This document shows, in pieces, positions 43,630 through 52,746 of a DNA stretch of 64,000 bases. The notes under the pieces were generated by a model. The model was not told the origin of the DNA. It ran no database searches and saw only the letters and a list, made by a program, of their open reading frames with translations. The stretch is from Megasphaera vaginalis (ex Bordigoni et al. 2020) (GTDB lineage Bacteria > Bacillota > Negativicutes > Veillonellales > Megasphaeraceae), in NCBI RefSeq assembly GCF_900240295.1, contig NZ_OEQB01000008.1:43528-107527 (forward strand). The letters run 5' to 3'. Made by a program: the position numbers and the translations under genes. The number at the start of each line of letters is the position of its first letter. Positions within the stretch are counted from its first letter, which is position 1.

Positions 43630-44297
43630 GGAAAATAACTGTCGCCATTGACGGGCCGGCAGGTGCCGGCAAGAGCAGCGCCGCTAAGATTGCGGCAAAG
43701 AGGCTGCATTATTTATATATTGATACGGGAGCTATGTACCGGGCCTTTACGTGGGCATTATTGGAGCGGCAGCTGTCGATTGCTGATGAAGAAAAAGTGG
43801 CGGCATTGGTGGAAACTGTTTCGATCCGGTTGGAAGCAGGCGAAGAACGGTGCCGCGTTTTTGTCGATGCCAGAGAGGTGACGAAGGAAATCCGCAGTTA
43901 TGACGTGTCTGCTCATGTTTCAACCGTTGCGGCTCTTGCAGTGGTGCGGCGAAAACTGGTACAATTACAAAGGGAAATGGCTGCCGGCGGCGGTGTGATT
44001 TTAGATGGCCGTGATATCGGCACAGTCGTTTTGCCGCAAGCTGATTTGAAGCTGTATCTGACGGCATCTGTCGCTTCTCGGGCGCGGCGGCGCTGGCTTG
44101 AGGTACAGGCGGCGGGAGGGACGGAAACCTTGGCGGACATTGCCGCCAACATTGCCGCTCGTGATCAGTTGGATTCGGAGCGGGAGATTTCACCGCTGCG
44201 CCGAGCCGATGATGCCGTTTTGCTCGATAACAGCGAATTGACGCTGGACGAAACGGCGGACATGATTTGTCGCTTGATTGAGGCGAGGGCGCGATGA
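43626..44297 (+). CDS. cmk: Cytidylate kinase
   Basis: The 223-residue kinase phosphorylates CMP/dCMP. P-loop IDGPAGAGKSSAAK, LYIDTGAMYRAFTWA, DGRDIGTVVLPQADLKLYL and the ARAxRR-like SRARRRWLE are visible. It overlaps both neighbours by four bases. Confidence 0.97.
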   Translation: MRKITVAIDGPAGAGKSSAAKIAAKRLHYLYIDTGAMYRAFTWALLERQLSIADEEKVAALVETVSIRLEAGEERCRVFVDAREVTKEIRSYDVSAHVSTVAALAVVRRKLVQLQREMAAGGGVILDGRDIGTVVLPQADLKLYLTASVASRARRRWLEVQAAGGTETLADIAANIAARDQLDSEREISPLRRADDAVLLDNSELTLDETADMICRLIEARAR

Positions 44298-44902
44298 GAG
44301 CTTTTTCATACAAGATCATTCGATTTCTTTTCAATGCAGTAACGTATGTTTGGCTGGGAATGAAGGTGTACGGCGCAGAACGGATACCGCAGTCGGGGGC
44401 GTTTATTGTGGCCTGCAATCATGCCAGTTATTTCGATCCGCCGTTATTGGGAACGGCCATGCGGCGGCGATTGATCCATTTTATGGCGAAAGAGGAATTG
44501 TTTCGAAATCCCCTTATGGGGCGGTTCTTGCGGTATGTTCATACTTTTCCCGTGCGACGCGGTCATGTCGATCGCAAAGCCGTCGTCGAATCGCTCCGAA
44601 TTTTGCGGGAAGGGCATGTGCTGGGCATATTTCCGGAAGGGACGAGCCGCAATCAGGGGAAATTGGGCCGTTTTCATGAAGGAATGGCCGCTATCGCCAT
44701 TAAAGCGGGCGTGCCGGTTTTGCCGGCGGCAGTCGTCAATTCGCGGACATTGCCGAAGAAGAGCGGTCCTGTCTGTGTTGCTTTCGGTGAACCGTTATAT
44801 CCGCCTCGGGGAACAGGCGGCAAAGAGGATGTGGAAACCTTTACCGCTGCCGTTCATGCGGCGGTGGAACGATTGCTGGATCGTTATGGAGGTGCAGTAT
44901 AA
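44294..44902 (+). CDS. plsC: 1-acyl-glycerol-3-phosphate acyltransferase
   Basis: PlsC makes phosphatidic acid from lysophosphatidic acid at the membrane. The 202-residue protein has NHASYFDPPLLG (catalytic HX4D) near residue 38 and FPEGTSRNQGKLGRF near 115, with an N-terminal hydrophobic segment. The cmk-plsC-ispH-S1 order is common in Clostridia and Negativicutes. Confidence 0.95.
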   Translation: MRAFSYKIIRFLFNAVTYVWLGMKVYGAERIPQSGAFIVACNHASYFDPPLLGTAMRRRLIHFMAKEELFRNPLMGRFLRYVHTFPVRRGHVDRKAVVESLRILREGHVLGIFPEGTSRNQGKLGRFHEGMAAIAIKAGVPVLPAAVVNSRTLPKKSGPVCVAFGEPLYPPRGTGGKEDVETFTAAVHAAVERLLDRYGGAV

Positions 44903-46882
44903 TTGCGCGTGATTATTGCAGAGGCCTGCGGCTTTTGTTACGGCGTGCGCCGCGCCGTCGACCTTGCAGCCGAGGCCGTTGCCGGAACACATACACTGGG
45001 GCCGATTATTCATAACCCGCAGGTAGTAGGAGCGCTGGCGGAACGGGGCGTCTCACCGGTTCATTCCTTGGATGAGGTGGCCGATCGATCAAAGATCCTG
45101 ATTCGTTCTCACGGTGTCGGTCCGGCCGTTTATCGGCAGGCGGAAGCGAAACGGTTGGAATTGGTCGATGCCACTTGTCCCCATGTAAAAAAAGCGCAAT
45201 ATGATGCGCAAAAAGTTATCGAAGAAGGCATTCCCTTAATTATTATCGGAGAAAAAACCCATCCTGAAGTAATTAGTATTTCACAATGGGGGGGCAATCG
45301 TGCTATTATAATAGATAAGGAAGAAGAAGCGCAGCAAATTCCGTTCTGTAAAAGAATGGGCGTCGTTGTGCAGACGACCTTTTCACAGGCGCATTTCAAG
45401 CGCATTGCCGCCATATTGGAAACGAAGACCGATCAGCTTGACGTTTATATGACGATCTGTACGGCAACACAGCAACGGCAGGAAGCGGCTGTGAAGCTGG
45501 CAGTAAAAGTGGACGCAATGATTGTCATTGGCGGCAAAAACAGTGCCAATACGGGACGACTGGCAGAGGTCTGCCGCGATGCGGGCTGTCCGACTTATCA
45601 CATTGAGACGGCAGGCGAATTGCAGGAAAAGTGGTTCCGCGGCATGAAGGAAATAGGCATCACCGCCGGTGCTTCAACACCGGATTGGATAATACAGGAG
45701 GTTGTTAAGATTATGGAAAATTTGCAAGCAGAAGGCACAGAAGTAATGAGTGAAGAATTGTTGGACCAGTATGACTATGAAGAAAATCCAAAGAAAGGCG
45801 ATGTCGTAAAAGGCACGGTTATTTCTGTGAACGATGATGCTGCCTATGTTTCCATCGGCACGAAGGCAGAAGCTGTTTTGCCGAAGAAGGAAATGGCTGT
45901 ACCGGCGCCGGAAAAAGCGAGCGATTTTGTCAAAATCGGCGATGAATTGACGGTGGAAATTGCCAACAACATCAAAGAAGAAGGCGCTATTGTCGTTTCC
46001 CTCGTTAAGATGAAGAAGGTTGAAGACTGGAAGGAAGTTCGCGCTGCTTTTGAAGCGGATGAACTGATCGAATGTACTGGCAAGGAGATCAATAAAGCAG
46101 GTCTCGTTGTTTCCATTAAATCGCTGCGCGGGTTTATTCCGCTTTCACAGGGGGATGTCCGTTTCGTGAAGTCTCTCGATTATCTTGTCGGCGAAACGTT
46201 CCCCGTTAAAGTCATTGACCTTGATGAACATAAAAATCGTCTGGTTCTTTCCCGTAAAGCCGTTTTGGAAGTGGAACGGGAGAAACAGCGCGCCGAAATT
46301 TTGGAAAATATTGAAGAAGGGGCCGTTATGCACGGTACCGTTGTCAAGATCATGCCTTATGGCGCCTTTATTGATCTCGGCGGCGTAGAAGGGTTGCTTC
46401 ATATTTCCGACATTTCGTGGAAACGGATCAGTTCGGTTGACGCCGTTTTGAAAGCCGGCGATGAACTCGACGTGCTGGTTCAAAAATTCGATCAGGAAAA
46501 GAACCGTATTTCTCTTTCCCTGAAGGCGCTGCAGAAAAATCCGTGGATTGCTGCAATTGAAAAATTCGAAGTCGGAGATGTTGTCAAGGGGGAAGTAAAG
46601 AAGTTATTGCCTTTCGGCGCGATCTTGGCTATTGATCCGGAATTGCAGGGCTTGCTCCACGTTTCCGAATTAAGCGAACAACGCGGCGCCGTCGTTAAAG
46701 ATTTGGTGAATATCGGTGATGTTTTGGATGTCAAAATCATCGCTGTCGATACGGATAAGAAAAAGATATCCTTAAGTGTGCTGGCTGTCCAGAAAGATGC
46801 AGAAGCGCAGGAAGTCCGCAATTATTTGGAAAATGCGGCAGAGGAAGCGGCTACTATCGGGGACACTGTAGAAGATAAATAA
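44903..46882 (+). CDS. ispH: IspH fused to S1 RNA-binding domains
   Basis: Residues 1-275 are 4-hydroxy-3-methylbut-2-enyl diphosphate reductase, the last MEP-pathway enzyme, with cluster cysteines in EACGFCYGVRRAV, DATCPHVKKAQ and TAGASTPDWI. Residues 300-659 hold about four S1 domains (for example KGTVISVNDDAAYVSIGTKA, HGTVVKIMPYGAFIDLGGVE). This bifunctional arrangement is known in Clostridia. TTG start after GGAGGTG. An in-frame ATG at 45713 preceded by AGGAGG (45696-45701) at the domain junction could also give a separate S1 protein. Confidence 0.95.
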   Translation: MRVIIAEACGFCYGVRRAVDLAAEAVAGTHTLGPIIHNPQVVGALAERGVSPVHSLDEVADRSKILIRSHGVGPAVYRQAEAKRLELVDATCPHVKKAQYDAQKVIEEGIPLIIIGEKTHPEVISISQWGGNRAIIIDKEEEAQQIPFCKRMGVVVQTTFSQAHFKRIAAILETKTDQLDVYMTICTATQQRQEAAVKLAVKVDAMIVIGGKNSANTGRLAEVCRDAGCPTYHIETAGELQEKWFRGMKEIGITAGASTPDWIIQEVVKIMENLQAEGTEVMSEELLDQYDYEENPKKGDVVKGTVISVNDDAAYVSIGTKAEAVLPKKEMAVPAPEKASDFVKIGDELTVEIANNIKEEGAIVVSLVKMKKVEDWKEVRAAFEADELIECTGKEINKAGLVVSIKSLRGFIPLSQGDVRFVKSLDYLVGETFPVKVIDLDEHKNRLVLSRKAVLEVEREKQRAEILENIEEGAVMHGTVVKIMPYGAFIDLGGVEGLLHISDISWKRISSVDAVLKAGDELDVLVQKFDQEKNRISLSLKALQKNPWIAAIEKFEVGDVVKGEVKKLLPFGAILAIDPELQGLLHVSELSEQRGAVVKDLVNIGDVLDVKIIAVDTDKKKISLSVLAVQKDAEAQEVRNYLENAAEEAATIGDTVEDK

Positions 46883-46891
46883 GTTTTCGGG

Positions 46892-46927
46892 AAAGGATAG
46901 CCGGGGATTACCGGTTATCCTTTTTTT
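46892..46927 (+). terminator. ispH-S1 terminator
   Basis: AAAGGATAGCCGG pairs with CCGGTTATCCTTT, followed by further T. Confidence 0.9.
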
Positions 46928-46948
46928 GCTTTATAGGAAAGGGTCTGC

Positions 46949-48274
46949 ATGAAAAACAGATTGAAGCCTGTCATTTCGAAGGTAGCGGCAGGGAGCAGGG
47001 CGGCGCAAAAAGGATTGCAGCCGGGAGACGTGATCGTTTCCGTGAACGGCCAAAACGTGTCGGACCTGATTGACTTGAACTTTGCGTTGGCCGATGAAGA
47101 TGTTCATTTAGTCGTTAAAAACGGCGACGCATTGCGGGACTGTTATTTTCAGAAGCGTTTTGGCGAGGATTTGGGAATAACGATGGAATCAGCGGTTTTT
47201 GACCATATCCGGCAATGCCGCAATAATTGCATCTTTTGTTTCATTTCTCAAATGCCGAAGGGAATGCGGCCATCTCTTTATGTTAAAGATGATGACTATC
47301 GCATGTCTTTTTTGACAGGCAGTTTTATTACCTTATCCAATATGTCGGAAGCCGATCTGAAACGGATTATTCAGTACCACTTGTCGCCGCTCCATATTTC
47401 CGTTCACACGACAAATGGTGCGTTGCGCAGTCGCATGATGCGGCAGGAACGGACGGCGGATATTCTGAAAGAATTGCAAAATCTTGCTGCCCATGACATT
47501 GATATGTATTGTCAGATCGTGTTAGTGCCGGGGTATAATGACGGCGAAGAATTTACGAAGACGCTGCGCGATTTTGCGTCGTTAGGGGATCATGTCCTCG
47601 GTGTTGCCGTCGTGCCCCTGGGCATGACCCGTTTCCGGCAGGATTGCGAGCCTTTGAATCCTGTAACAGAGGCGTGTGCCAAGGATATTATCGAGCGGGC
47701 GAAGCCTTTCATCATGGACAGCCGGGAACGGGGACGCGGCAGTTTTGTTTATCTTGCCGACGAATTTTATCTGAAGGCTCATGAGGCGTTGCCGCCTGCC
47801 GCCTGGTATGACGGGTATGAGCAGATTGAAGACGGCATCGGCATGCTGCGGCTGTTTGAGGAACAATGGCATCAGTGGGACGGCATGACGCGCGCAACGT
47901 ACGCGCGAAAACTGAACCTGGCTTTGTTTACGGGAACCTTGGCGGCGCCATTTATTGAAAACCTGGTCAATGAAATCTGCATTGCCAATTTGCATTGCCA
48001 GATCATACCGGTGGAAAATGACTATTTCGGCAGTCAAATTAACGTTGCCGGTCTTTTGACGGCAACGGATATGTTGCGGACGTGGCGGGGGCTGTCGCAG
48101 CCTTTTGACGGCCTGATTATTCCCGGAACGGCGCTGCGGAAAGGCGAGAATATTTTTCTCGACGACGTGACTTTGGCGGAATTTGAAAAAGAGATCGGCG
48201 TTCCTGTCCGTGTCAGCGAATTTGCACCGGACCTGAAACAATTGTTATATCATTGGGATGAAGATAAGGAGTAA
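46949..48274 (+). CDS. DUF512 radical SAM/PDZ protein
   Basis: The 441-residue protein has a degenerate PDZ domain (AAQKGLQPGDVIVSVNGQNV), a radical SAM core with CRNNCIFCFISQ near residue 90, and a C-terminal DUF512 region (NVAGLLTATDM, IIPGTALRKGENIFLDD). Function unknown. It is regularly next to der in Firmicutes, as here. Confidence 0.9.
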   Translation: MKNRLKPVISKVAAGSRAAQKGLQPGDVIVSVNGQNVSDLIDLNFALADEDVHLVVKNGDALRDCYFQKRFGEDLGITMESAVFDHIRQCRNNCIFCFISQMPKGMRPSLYVKDDDYRMSFLTGSFITLSNMSEADLKRIIQYHLSPLHISVHTTNGALRSRMMRQERTADILKELQNLAAHDIDMYCQIVLVPGYNDGEEFTKTLRDFASLGDHVLGVAVVPLGMTRFRQDCEPLNPVTEACAKDIIERAKPFIMDSRERGRGSFVYLADEFYLKAHEALPPAAWYDGYEQIEDGIGMLRLFEEQWHQWDGMTRATYARKLNLALFTGTLAAPFIENLVNEICIANLHCQIIPVENDYFGSQINVAGLLTATDMLRTWRGLSQPFDGLIIPGTALRKGENIFLDDVTLAEFEKEIGVPVRVSEFAPDLKQLLYHWDEDKE

Positions 48275-48280
48275 TTGTGT

Positions 48281-49612
48281 ATGTATAAACCCTTAGTGGC
48301 CGTCGTAGGCAGACCGAATGTCGGGAAATCAACGCTTTTCAACACAATTGTAAAGAAACGCATCTCCATCGTGGAGGATCTTCCCGGCGTAACGCGGGAT
48401 CGGATTTACTTTGATGCTGAATGGCTCAACCAGGAATTTACGATGGTCGATACCGGCGGTATTGAGTTTGTTGATGAAAAAAATCATATTTTTACAAGCA
48501 TGCGTTACCAGGCGGAACTGGCTATCCATGAGGCGGACGTGATTATTTACGTCGTTGACGGCAAAACAGGTATTCAGCCGCAGGACCAGGAAATAGCGAC
48601 GCTTCTGCGCGCAAGCGGTAAGCCGGTTATTTTGGCGGTCAATAAAATCGACAGCGTTGAGCAGGAAATGAATATTTACGAATTTTACGGTCTCGGGTTG
48701 GGCGATCCTATCGGCGTTTCTGCAGTTAATCTGATGAATCTCGGCGATTTATTGGACGAGGTTTTGAAATACATTCAGAAGGTTCCGGTTCTTGACGAGG
48801 ATGACGGCTCTATTCACATTGCGCTGGTCGGTCGTCCTAATGTCGGCAAGTCTTCAATGACCAATGCGCTGCTCGGTAAAGATCGCGTCATCGTCAGCAA
48901 TATTCCCGGTACGACGCGGGATTCCATTGACACCCATTGGAAGCACGACGGTACGGAATTCGTCCTTATTGATACGGCGGGAATGCGGCGGAAGGGAAAA
49001 ATTGACTTGCCTGTGGAACGGTACAGCGTCGTTCGGGCACTGCGCGCCGTTGACCGATCAGACGTTGCCGTATTGGTTTTGGATGGCCTTGACGGTGTGA
49101 CGGAACAAGATAAAAAAATTGCCGGATATATCCATGAAGCCGGCAAAGGCTGTATCATCGTTGTCAATAAATGGGATCTGGTTCCGAAGGACAGCAAGAC
49201 TTCTTTGAAATATACGGATGATATCCGCTGCGAACTGGCTTTTATGCAGTATGCACCGATACTTTACGCATCGGCATTGACGCATCAGCGAATCGATCGG
49301 TTGGCCGATCTGGTCAAGTACGTTTCGGAACAGCAGCACATGCGCGTGTCGACAAGTGTGCTGAATGAACTGTTGGAAGATGCGCAATTGACCAATCCGC
49401 CGCCGGCAAAGGGCGGCAGACCGCTGAAGATTTATTATATGACGCAAGCGTCGGTACAGCCGCCGACCTTTGTGCTTTTTGTCAATGACCCGCAGTTGCT
49501 TCATTTTTCTTATACCCGTTATTTGGAAAACCGTCTTCGGGAAACGTTCGGCTTTGAAGGAACGCCGCTGCGCCTGATCGTCCGCGGCAAGAAGGGAGAC
49601 GATGCGTTATGA
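48281..49612 (+). CDS. der: Ribosome biogenesis GTPase Der
   Basis: The 443-residue protein has two G domains, with P-loops GRPNVGKSTLFN near residue 8 and GRPNVGKSSMTN near 183, DTGG and DTAG switch motifs, NKID and NKWD, and a C-terminal KH-like domain. It acts in 50S assembly. ATG 48281 is eight bases after AAGGAGT. Confidence 0.97.
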   Translation: MYKPLVAVVGRPNVGKSTLFNTIVKKRISIVEDLPGVTRDRIYFDAEWLNQEFTMVDTGGIEFVDEKNHIFTSMRYQAELAIHEADVIIYVVDGKTGIQPQDQEIATLLRASGKPVILAVNKIDSVEQEMNIYEFYGLGLGDPIGVSAVNLMNLGDLLDEVLKYIQKVPVLDEDDGSIHIALVGRPNVGKSSMTNALLGKDRVIVSNIPGTTRDSIDTHWKHDGTEFVLIDTAGMRRKGKIDLPVERYSVVRALRAVDRSDVAVLVLDGLDGVTEQDKKIAGYIHEAGKGCIIVVNKWDLVPKDSKTSLKYTDDIRCELAFMQYAPILYASALTHQRIDRLADLVKYVSEQQHMRVSTSVLNELLEDAQLTNPPPAKGGRPLKIYYMTQASVQPPTFVLFVNDPQLLHFSYTRYLENRLRETFGFEGTPLRLIVRGKKGDDAL

Positions 49613-50220
49613 TGTCGTTGTTGTATCTGCTTTTGGCGTATATTGTCGGCTCTTTCCCCAGCGGACTTGTCGTCGGCAAGTTTTTTTTCCATACGGACTT
49701 GCGGGAATACGGCAGTCATAATATCGGCGCGACAAATGCGTACCGCGTGTTGGGCGCCATGCCCGGACTGGCTGTGCTGATTCTCGATATTGCCAAAGGC
49801 GTGTCAGGTGTTTGGCTGGGGAAACTCGCCGGCGCCGCCGCTCCGGAATATCAGATTTATTTGATGATTGCCGGCGGGCTCATTGCTATTATCGGTCATT
49901 CCTGTTCGCTGTTTCTCCAGTTTAAGGGCGGCAAGGGGGTGGCAACGGGGTTAGGCGTTATTTTGTTTTTGGCGCCCGTTGAAACGGCGATCGTCTTTCT
50001 GGTTTGGTGTGTCATCGTCGCGGTTACGCGTATTGTATCCCTGGGATCAATCGTGGCGGCGGCGCTTGTTCCTGTTGCGATGTACTTTTTTGATGAACCT
50101 CTCCCGGTCACTGGTTTCGGACTGTTGGCTGCTGTCCTGGTCATCGTACGCCATAAAGATAACATTATCCGACTTCTTCATGGCAATGAATTAAAAGTGG
50201 AACGAATAAAAACAAAGTAG
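49609..50220 (+). CDS. plsY: Acyl-phosphate:glycerol-3-phosphate acyltransferase
   Basis: PlsY makes lysophosphatidic acid from acyl phosphate. The 203-residue polytopic protein has the three signature loops: GSFPSGLVVGKFFF, GSHNIGATNAYRVLG and HSCSLFLQFKGGKGVATGLG. It overlaps der by four bases. Confidence 0.96.
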   Translation: MMSLLYLLLAYIVGSFPSGLVVGKFFFHTDLREYGSHNIGATNAYRVLGAMPGLAVLILDIAKGVSGVWLGKLAGAAAPEYQIYLMIAGGLIAIIGHSCSLFLQFKGGKGVATGLGVILFLAPVETAIVFLVWCVIVAVTRIVSLGSIVAAALVPVAMYFFDEPLPVTGFGLLAAVLVIVRHKDNIIRLLHGNELKVERIKTK

Positions 50221-50254
50221 CTGATAAAATTTTAATCTGATGTTCCTTTCCTAT

Positions 50255-50282
50255 TTGATATGTATAAAAAAACGTGTATAAT
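50255..50282 (+). promoter_or_regulatory. Promoter of rsmD-coaD
   Basis: TTGATA, 16 bases, TATAAT, 26 bases before the rsmD GTG. Confidence 0.7.
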
Positions 50283-50307
50283 TGATTGTGTACAAGCAGG
50301 TGGTGTT

Positions 50308-50862
50308 GTGAGAATTATAGCGGGTTCCGCGCGAGGGCGCCTTTTAAAATCGCCGAAAGGCATGCTGACGCGGCCGACGCTCGACAGTACGCGGGAAAGT
50401 TTGTTCAATATTCTCGGGCCCGGGGCGCTGAAAGATGCTGCCGTTCTCGATATCTTTGCCGGTACCGGTGCCTTGGGACTGGAAGCGGTAAGCCGCGGTG
50501 CGACAAAAGCCGTTTTTATTGACAGCAGGACCGGCGCTCTGATTAGGGAAAATGCGTTGTTGTGCCGTGCGGCCGATCGATGCACTGTCCTTGCCGGTGA
50601 TTATAAGCGCATGTTGGCACATCTTCAAGGAGAACGGTTCGACTATATTTTTGCTGATCCGCCATATGTGAAGAATTTTGTCAATGAAACGATTGCCTTG
50701 ATTTTTCGCCATACATTGCTTCGGTCTGACGGTCTGCTTCTCATGGAGCACAGCAGTCGGGAACCGATAGCGGATAGTCCCCTGTTTACAATTATCAGAA
50801 AAAAAACCTATGGAAGCGACACGCAGATATCATTTATCCGCGGTTGCAAGGAAGGGGTATAA
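50308..50862 (+). CDS. rsmD: 16S rRNA (guanine966-N2)-methyltransferase
   Basis: The 184-residue protein has RIIAGSARGRLLKSP at the start, the SAM loop LDIFAGTGALGLEAVSRGA and the catalytic DPPY in FADPPYVKNF. GTG 50308 fits the family N-terminus and follows AGGTGG; the longer frame upstream contains the promoter. Confidence 0.94.
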   Translation: MRIIAGSARGRLLKSPKGMLTRPTLDSTRESLFNILGPGALKDAAVLDIFAGTGALGLEAVSRGATKAVFIDSRTGALIRENALLCRAADRCTVLAGDYKRMLAHLQGERFDYIFADPPYVKNFVNETIALIFRHTLLRSDGLLLMEHSSREPIADSPLFTIIRKKTYGSDTQISFIRGCKEGV

Positions 50863-50864
50863 AG

Positions 50865-51356
50865 GTGCGAATCGGAATCTGTCCGGGTAGCTTTGATCCG
50901 GTTACGAACGGACACATTGACATATTTGAAAGAGGCAGTAAACTTGTCGATCGATTGATTGTAGCCGTTTTTGAAAATCCAACGAAGAAACCGTTATTTT
51001 CCATGGCAGAGCGGGAAGCGATGCTCCATGAAACGACAAGACATATTGCCAATATTGAAGTTGTCAGTTTTGGCGGGTTATTAAATCAGTATGCGATTGA
51101 ACGGGGAGCGACGATCATTATTCGCGGCCTTCGCGCTCTTACCGATTTCGAGTATGAGTTTCAGCGTGCTTTATTGATGAAAAAGGTGGAACCGACGATA
51201 GAGACGGTTTTTATCATGGCCAGTACACAACATTCGTATATCAGTTCGACGGGGATTCGGGAACTTGCTTGTTTCGGAGGCAAATTAGAGGGGCTTGTGC
51301 CGAGTTATGTTGAAGGTGAATTAAAATTGAAGTTTAAAGATAAATATAAGGCATAG
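50865..51356 (+). CDS. coaD: Pantetheine-phosphate adenylyltransferase
   Basis: CoaD forms dephospho-CoA. The 163-residue protein has PGSFDPVTNGHIDIFERG (TxGH motif) and YISSTGIRELA (ISSTxxR). GTG 50865 is seven bases after GGAAGGGG. The rsmD-coaD pairing is typical. Confidence 0.97.
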   Translation: MRIGICPGSFDPVTNGHIDIFERGSKLVDRLIVAVFENPTKKPLFSMAEREAMLHETTRHIANIEVVSFGGLLNQYAIERGATIIIRGLRALTDFEYEFQRALLMKKVEPTIETVFIMASTQHSYISSTGIRELACFGGKLEGLVPSYVEGELKLKFKDKYKA

Positions 51357-51367
51357 AGGTGGAGCAG

Positions 51368-51835
51368 ATGAATTCGGATAAATTATTGGAAGATTTGGAA
51401 AGCATCATTTTAAATGCGTCAAAAATGCCCTTTACGAACAAGAAAGTTGTTGAAGAAGAAGAAATCCTGCAAATCATCGACGACTTAAAGGTTTGTATGC
51501 CGGACGAATTGGATCAATCCAAGAAGGTGTTGGCCGAACGGGACAAAATCATCGCCGACGCACAACGGCATGCGGACAGTATGGTAGCACAGGCGAAAGA
51601 TTATATTGCCAAATTGACGGAAGAAAGCGAACTGGTACGGCAATCGCAGGAACATGCCAATCTGATCATTGCCAATGCCAATCAGTCGTCTGAAGATTTG
51701 AAGAACAGTTCGATCACCTATGCCGGCGATGTCTTGAAATACGTGGAGTCGACATTGGAAAAAACCTTGTCCAGTATCCGGCAGAACAGAGAAAGTCTGA
51801 TTCAGACGAATCGCGGAAAAGATGCCAAAAAGTAA
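51368..51835 (+). CDS. Coiled-coil protein of the coaD neighbourhood
   Basis: The 155-residue soluble protein is highly charged and mostly helical (SKKVLAERDKIIADAQRHAD, AQAKDYIAKLTEESE), recalling ATP-synthase-H or DivIVA-like coiled coils. Proteins of this sort lie beside coaD in many Firmicutes, but the function is unknown. AGAGGTGGAG precedes ATG 51368. Confidence 0.8.
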   Translation: MNSDKLLEDLESIILNASKMPFTNKKVVEEEEILQIIDDLKVCMPDELDQSKKVLAERDKIIADAQRHADSMVAQAKDYIAKLTEESELVRQSQEHANLIIANANQSSEDLKNSSITYAGDVLKYVESTLEKTLSSIRQNRESLIQTNRGKDAKK

Positions 51836-51859
51836 GATAAATCAATTGAGTGGCGCAGT

Positions 51860-51895
51860 AAGTGCAATATCCTTGCGGTATTGCACTTATTTCTT
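51860..51895 (+). terminator. Probable terminator
   Basis: AAGTGCAATA and its complement form a 10-bp stem with a nine-base loop; the tail ATTTCTTA is only partly T-rich. Confidence 0.55.
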
Positions 51896-51930
51896 ACGCA
51901 AAAACGGCTTTACGTAAAGGATGAGAGAGT

Positions 51931-52740
51931 ATGAAAGAAATTACTTCACGTGATAATCAATGGATCAAATTGGCTTGTGCAGTGAAACGAAAAAAGGAGC
52001 GTACTGCGCAGCGACGAGTTTTTCTGGAAGGCCGCCGTCTGGTGACGGATGCGGTGGAAAACGAAATTCGTGACGGCATTTGTTTTGTTTCGCCGAAAGG
52101 TCGTGAGCAGGCCGATTTTGACGATCTTTTCGCTCGCGGCGTTGCACTGGGCTGGGACTTTTTTTCCGTTACGGCGAGCGTGTACGATAAGTTGAAAGAT
52201 ACGCAGTCACCGCAGGGGATCGCCGCCGTCGTTCCTTTTTTTACGCATACGCTGCAGTCGCTGGAGAAGGATAACACGGCTCGTTCGTTGGTATACTTGC
52301 AGGCCATTCAGGATCCGGGGAATTTGGGGACCATCATACGGACGGCGGCGGCGACGGATTGCGGCGCCGTTATACTCAGTCCCGGCAGCGTCGACGTGTA
52401 TAATGATAAGACGCTGCGCAGCGCGATGGGCGCTATTTTTAAAGTTCCCTTGATAGAGAATATTGACGAAGAAGAGATCTGTGCGTTTGTCCTGCGGCAA
52501 GGCAGGGTTCTGTTTGGGACCTCGCCGCAGGGACGTGTATCCTTCGCCGCTGCCGATTACAAACGTCCCGCTGTCCTGGCCTTCGGCAATGAAGGACAAG
52601 GGCTGACGGCGGCGTTTGCGCAGTGTTGCGACGAATTGTTGTCGATTCCGATGCGGAGCAATACGGAATCGTTGAATCTGGCGACAGCCGTAGGCCTGGT
52701 TCTGTACAGAGCATGGGAAGCGAACGGCTTTGCGAGGTGA
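51931..52740 (+). CDS. TrmH/SpoU-family RNA 2'-O-methyltransferase
   Basis: The 269-residue protein has an N-terminal substrate-binding domain (RDNQWIKLACAVKRKKERTA, RRVFLEGRRLVTDA) and the knotted SPOUT domain with LQAIQDPGNLGTIIRTA, LAFGNEGQGLT and IPMRSNTESLNLATAVG. It methylates ribose in rRNA or tRNA; the site is unknown. Confidence 0.92.
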   Translation: MKEITSRDNQWIKLACAVKRKKERTAQRRVFLEGRRLVTDAVENEIRDGICFVSPKGREQADFDDLFARGVALGWDFFSVTASVYDKLKDTQSPQGIAAVVPFFTHTLQSLEKDNTARSLVYLQAIQDPGNLGTIIRTAAATDCGAVILSPGSVDVYNDKTLRSAMGAIFKVPLIENIDEEEICAFVLRQGRVLFGTSPQGRVSFAAADYKRPAVLAFGNEGQGLTAAFAQCCDELLSIPMRSNTESLNLATAVGLVLYRAWEANGFAR

Positions 52741-52746
52741 GAAACG

